Origin: an uncultured Bacteroidota bacterium | Lineage (GTDB): Bacteria > Bacteroidota > Bacteroidia > Bacteroidales > SZUA-534 | DNA: 7,332 bases | Assembly (NCBI GenBank): GCA_937885735.1 | Contig: CALABN010000269.1 | Location: 1-7,332, forward strand | Reading direction: 5' to 3' | Part shown: in pieces, positions 6,165-7,332 of the stretch | How positions within the stretch are numbered: the stretch's first letter is position 1 | Layout of the letters: each line of letters opens with the position of its first letter | Made by a program: the position numbers and the translations under genes | Notes under the pieces: generated by a model | What the model saw: only the letters and a program-made list of their open reading frames with translations | What the model was told of the DNA's origin: nothing | Database searches by the model: none

Positions 6165-6716
6165 ATGGAAGACATTATGTTTGACATAAACGATGCCGTA
6201 GATTGCAACAATTGGTTTGAGAATAGTATTCAGCCAATTTTTGTGATGAAGAGCGTAGGACAGAAACTATCACTATACAAGATAAACAAGTCGGCATGCG
6301 AACTGCTGAAATGCTCACCTGACAACTATCAATCACTGTCGCCTGCAAGCATCGGGCTTTTCTGTGACGAATCCGACATGCAGAAATACATTGATGCCGA
6401 AATAGGGCCACAAGGCGTGTCGTACCTTACTCATATCAAGCCTTTGATTGAACCAACCATATCGTCGGAGATCACCCTTTACAAAAGGGAAACGGCCGAC
6501 GGCGATTACCTTGTTGCATTCCAGCAAAGCATTGGCGATTCATCAAAAATGCTGGGGGCATTACGCCATAGCGAATACCGATTCCTACAGATGGCCGAAA
6601 ACATTTCCGACGGAATCATCATCTACGAGAATTCCAAAATGGTGTTCGTCAATTCGGCATTTCTGAACATTACAAGCTATACCAAAGAGCAAGTCCGCGA
6701 CATGGACGATGGATGA
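6165..6716 (+). CDS. PAS-domain signalling protein, N-terminal part; truncated at the contig junction
   Basis: The frame gives 183 residues from the ATG at 6165 (a second ATG lies at 6177). There is no signal peptide or membrane helix, so the visible part is cytoplasmic. Residues about 13-122 look like one PAS-like fold: WFENSIQPIFVMKS, KINKSACELLKCSPD, and a final strand YLVAFQQSI. A second PAS domain begins at about 137 with SEYRFLQMAENISDGIIIYE (136-155), then FVNSAFLNITSYTKEQVRD (161-179). It stops at DMDDG, roughly one third into the domain, exactly where base composition changes. The native gene almost certainly continued into a kinase, cyclase or regulator output domain that is not here. 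Multi-PAS histidine kinases are the commonest such proteins in Bacteroidetes, but no output domain is visible. The TGA at 6714-6716 is probably a product of the join. Confidence 0.8.
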   Translation: MEDIMFDINDAVDCNNWFENSIQPIFVMKSVGQKLSLYKINKSACELLKCSPDNYQSLSPASIGLFCDESDMQKYIDAEIGPQGVSYLTHIKPLIEPTISSEITLYKRETADGDYLVAFQQSIGDSSKMLGALRHSEYRFLQMAENISDGIIIYENSKMVFVNSAFLNITSYTKEQVRDMDDG

Positions 6717-6770
6717 CGAGGATGTCGCCTATATCAACGAGAACATCTCGCGGATTGAGTCGGCCGACGG
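6709..6770. other. Chimeric junction between two unrelated genomes (probable misassembly)
   Basis: To the left the plus strand codes for a PAS protein at 42-48% GC (two 60-base lines counted). To the right the minus strand codes for a GH2 enzyme at 62-68% GC (two lines counted). Both genes are interrupted inside conserved domains. The exact point is uncertain because two readings overlap. On the minus strand, GH2-like sequence continues to about SADSIREMF (near 6741-6767). On the plus strand a second frame reads DEDVAYINENISRIESADG (about 6717-6773), which would suit a continued PAS domain after a one-base shift. The short repeats GACGATGGATGACGAGGATG at the edge could have promoted a false join. 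Confidence 0.75.
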
Positions 6771-7332
6771 ACAGCCGTGACAGCCGATTTCGCTGTAGAA
6801 CTTCTCGTGCGAAGCCGTGAGCATCTCGCCCTTCCACCAGCGGCAGTAGTAGTGGGCCTCGACGGACTTCTTCCTGCCGGCGACGACCTCCTCGTTCACG
6901 AAAGGCGAACTCGGCAGATACGGATGCGTGGGATCGAACTCCCGCACGATCTCCGGCAGGATCCGCCGCGAGAGAACGTCCCGGTTCGGATCCGCGCCGA
7001 GATTCCGCCAGACGCCCCTTTGAAAACCGGAGTCGCCCTCGTTGTTGCCGCAGTAGATGGCCAGCGACGCATGGTTCCGGAGGCGCTTGACGACTTCGAT
7101 CGTCTCCTTCTTCACGAGTTCGTGGAACGCCGTGTCGTTCTGCGCGTACTGCGTGCTGGCGAAGCAGAAATCCTGCCAGACCATGATGCCATTCGCATCG
7201 CACCAATCCCAGAAGAGCTCCGGCTCATAGAGCCCGCCGCCCCACACGCGGATCATGTTGCAATTCGCCTCGCGAACAAACTCCAGCGTCGGGACGATCC
7301 GGTCCTTGTCGCGGCAGTGGAGCGCGTCGACC
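6729..7332 (-). CDS. GH2 family beta-mannosidase-like glycoside hydrolase, internal fragment (both ends missing)
   Basis: The frame is open from the right edge (first full codon at 7331) to a TAG at 6729, about 200 residues of a protein that normally has 800-900. Clear GH2 beta-mannosidase marks run through it: CNMIRVWGGGLYEPELFWDWC, GIMVWQDFCFA, RLRNHASLAIYCGNNE, DPTHPYLPSSP, HYYCRWWKGE and FYSEIGCHGCPS. Counting from the Met of NMIRVWGGG (7256), the predicted acid/base is E73 in CGNNE and the nucleophile is E156 in YSEIG, 83 residues apart and in the right order, so the piece comes from an apparently intact catalytic domain. The 3' end (REMFSLI, then stop) does not look native and probably lies at or past the chimeric junction. 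High GC and different codon use mark it as foreign to the rest of the window; a plant-glycan-degrading anaerobe such as a Verrucomicrobia/Lentisphaerae-type bacterium is a guess. The enzyme would cleave terminal beta-mannosides or related sugars. Confidence 0.85.
   Translation of the reverse strand, partial: VDALHCRDKDRIVPTLEFVREANCNMIRVWGGGLYEPELFWDWCDANGIMVWQDFCFASTQYAQNDTAFHELVKKETIEVVKRLRNHASLAIYCGNNEGDSGFQRGVWRNLGADPNRDVLSRRILPEIVREFDPTHPYLPSSPFVNEEVVAGRKKSVEAHYYCRWWKGEMLTASHEKFYSEIGCHGCPSADSIREMFSLI

Noticed and set aside
6670..7206. A 178-codon open frame on the minus strand, rich in Arg, Gly and Ser
   Set aside because: It is a shifted shadow of the GH2 frame in high-GC DNA. The real frame carries the CGNNE and YSEIG catalytic motifs.
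6165..7332. A novel PAS-sensor/GH2 system created by horizontal transfer
   Set aside because: Both genes are cut mid-domain at the join, they face each other, composition changes at once, and no mobile element is present. Misassembly explains this more simply.

Overview
The window is two unrelated pieces of DNA. Positions 1 to about 6710 look like a member of the Bacteroidales. The supporting signs are an exported lipoprotein glycosidase, a secreted DUF1573 protein, a UMF1-type MFS transporter, an LTA-synthase-like phosphotransferase, start regions without Shine-Dalgarno sequences, and promoter-like sites of the Bacteroidetes type (TTTG, then TAnnTTTG). Hand counts of two 60-base lines in this part give 42-48% GC. 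From about 6710-6770 to the end the DNA changes abruptly: two sampled lines give 62-68% GC, the coding strand flips, and the content is the middle of a GH2 beta-mannosidase-like gene from an apparently different organism. Both genes at the join are cut inside conserved domains, so a chimeric metagenome contig is more likely than a natural fusion.

Layout. 1-502 (-): start of a GH3 lipoprotein glycosidase that runs off the left edge. 509-1549 (-): secreted DUF1573 protein, 6 nt upstream of the GH3 gene and probably its operon partner. 1571-2009: a 439-nt gap without a gene, filled with palindromes, two tandem copies of a hairpin unit and a 9-10 nt periodic AATC repeat. 2010-2786 (-): NudC-type NAD(H)/NAD-capped-RNA pyrophosphohydrolase. 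2854-4161 (-): UMF1/Atg22-like MFS permease. 4166-5986 (-): membrane-anchored LTA synthase/sulfatase-fold phosphotransferase with Ser where Thr is usual at the nucleophile position. 5987-6164: divergent intergenic region with a candidate promoter in each direction and a dyad between them. 6165-6716 (+): N-terminal part of a PAS-domain signalling protein, broken in its second PAS domain. About 6710-6770: junction. 6729-7332 (-): GH2 fragment that keeps both catalytic glutamates.

How the genes may work together. The phosphotransferase, permease and nudC genes lie head to tail (4-nt and 67-nt gaps) and look like one transcription unit read from the promoter near 6007-6036. The PAS gene is read the opposite way from the same intergenic region. 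DUF1573 and GH3 form a second minus-strand unit, probably for outer-surface or periplasmic glycan use. I see no CRISPR array, toxin-antitoxin module, phage or transposase gene, tRNA or rRNA. I do not see a convincing new defence or biosynthetic system. The points that most deserve a second look are the chimeric junction, the palindrome-rich intergenic element and the Ser-for-Thr change.
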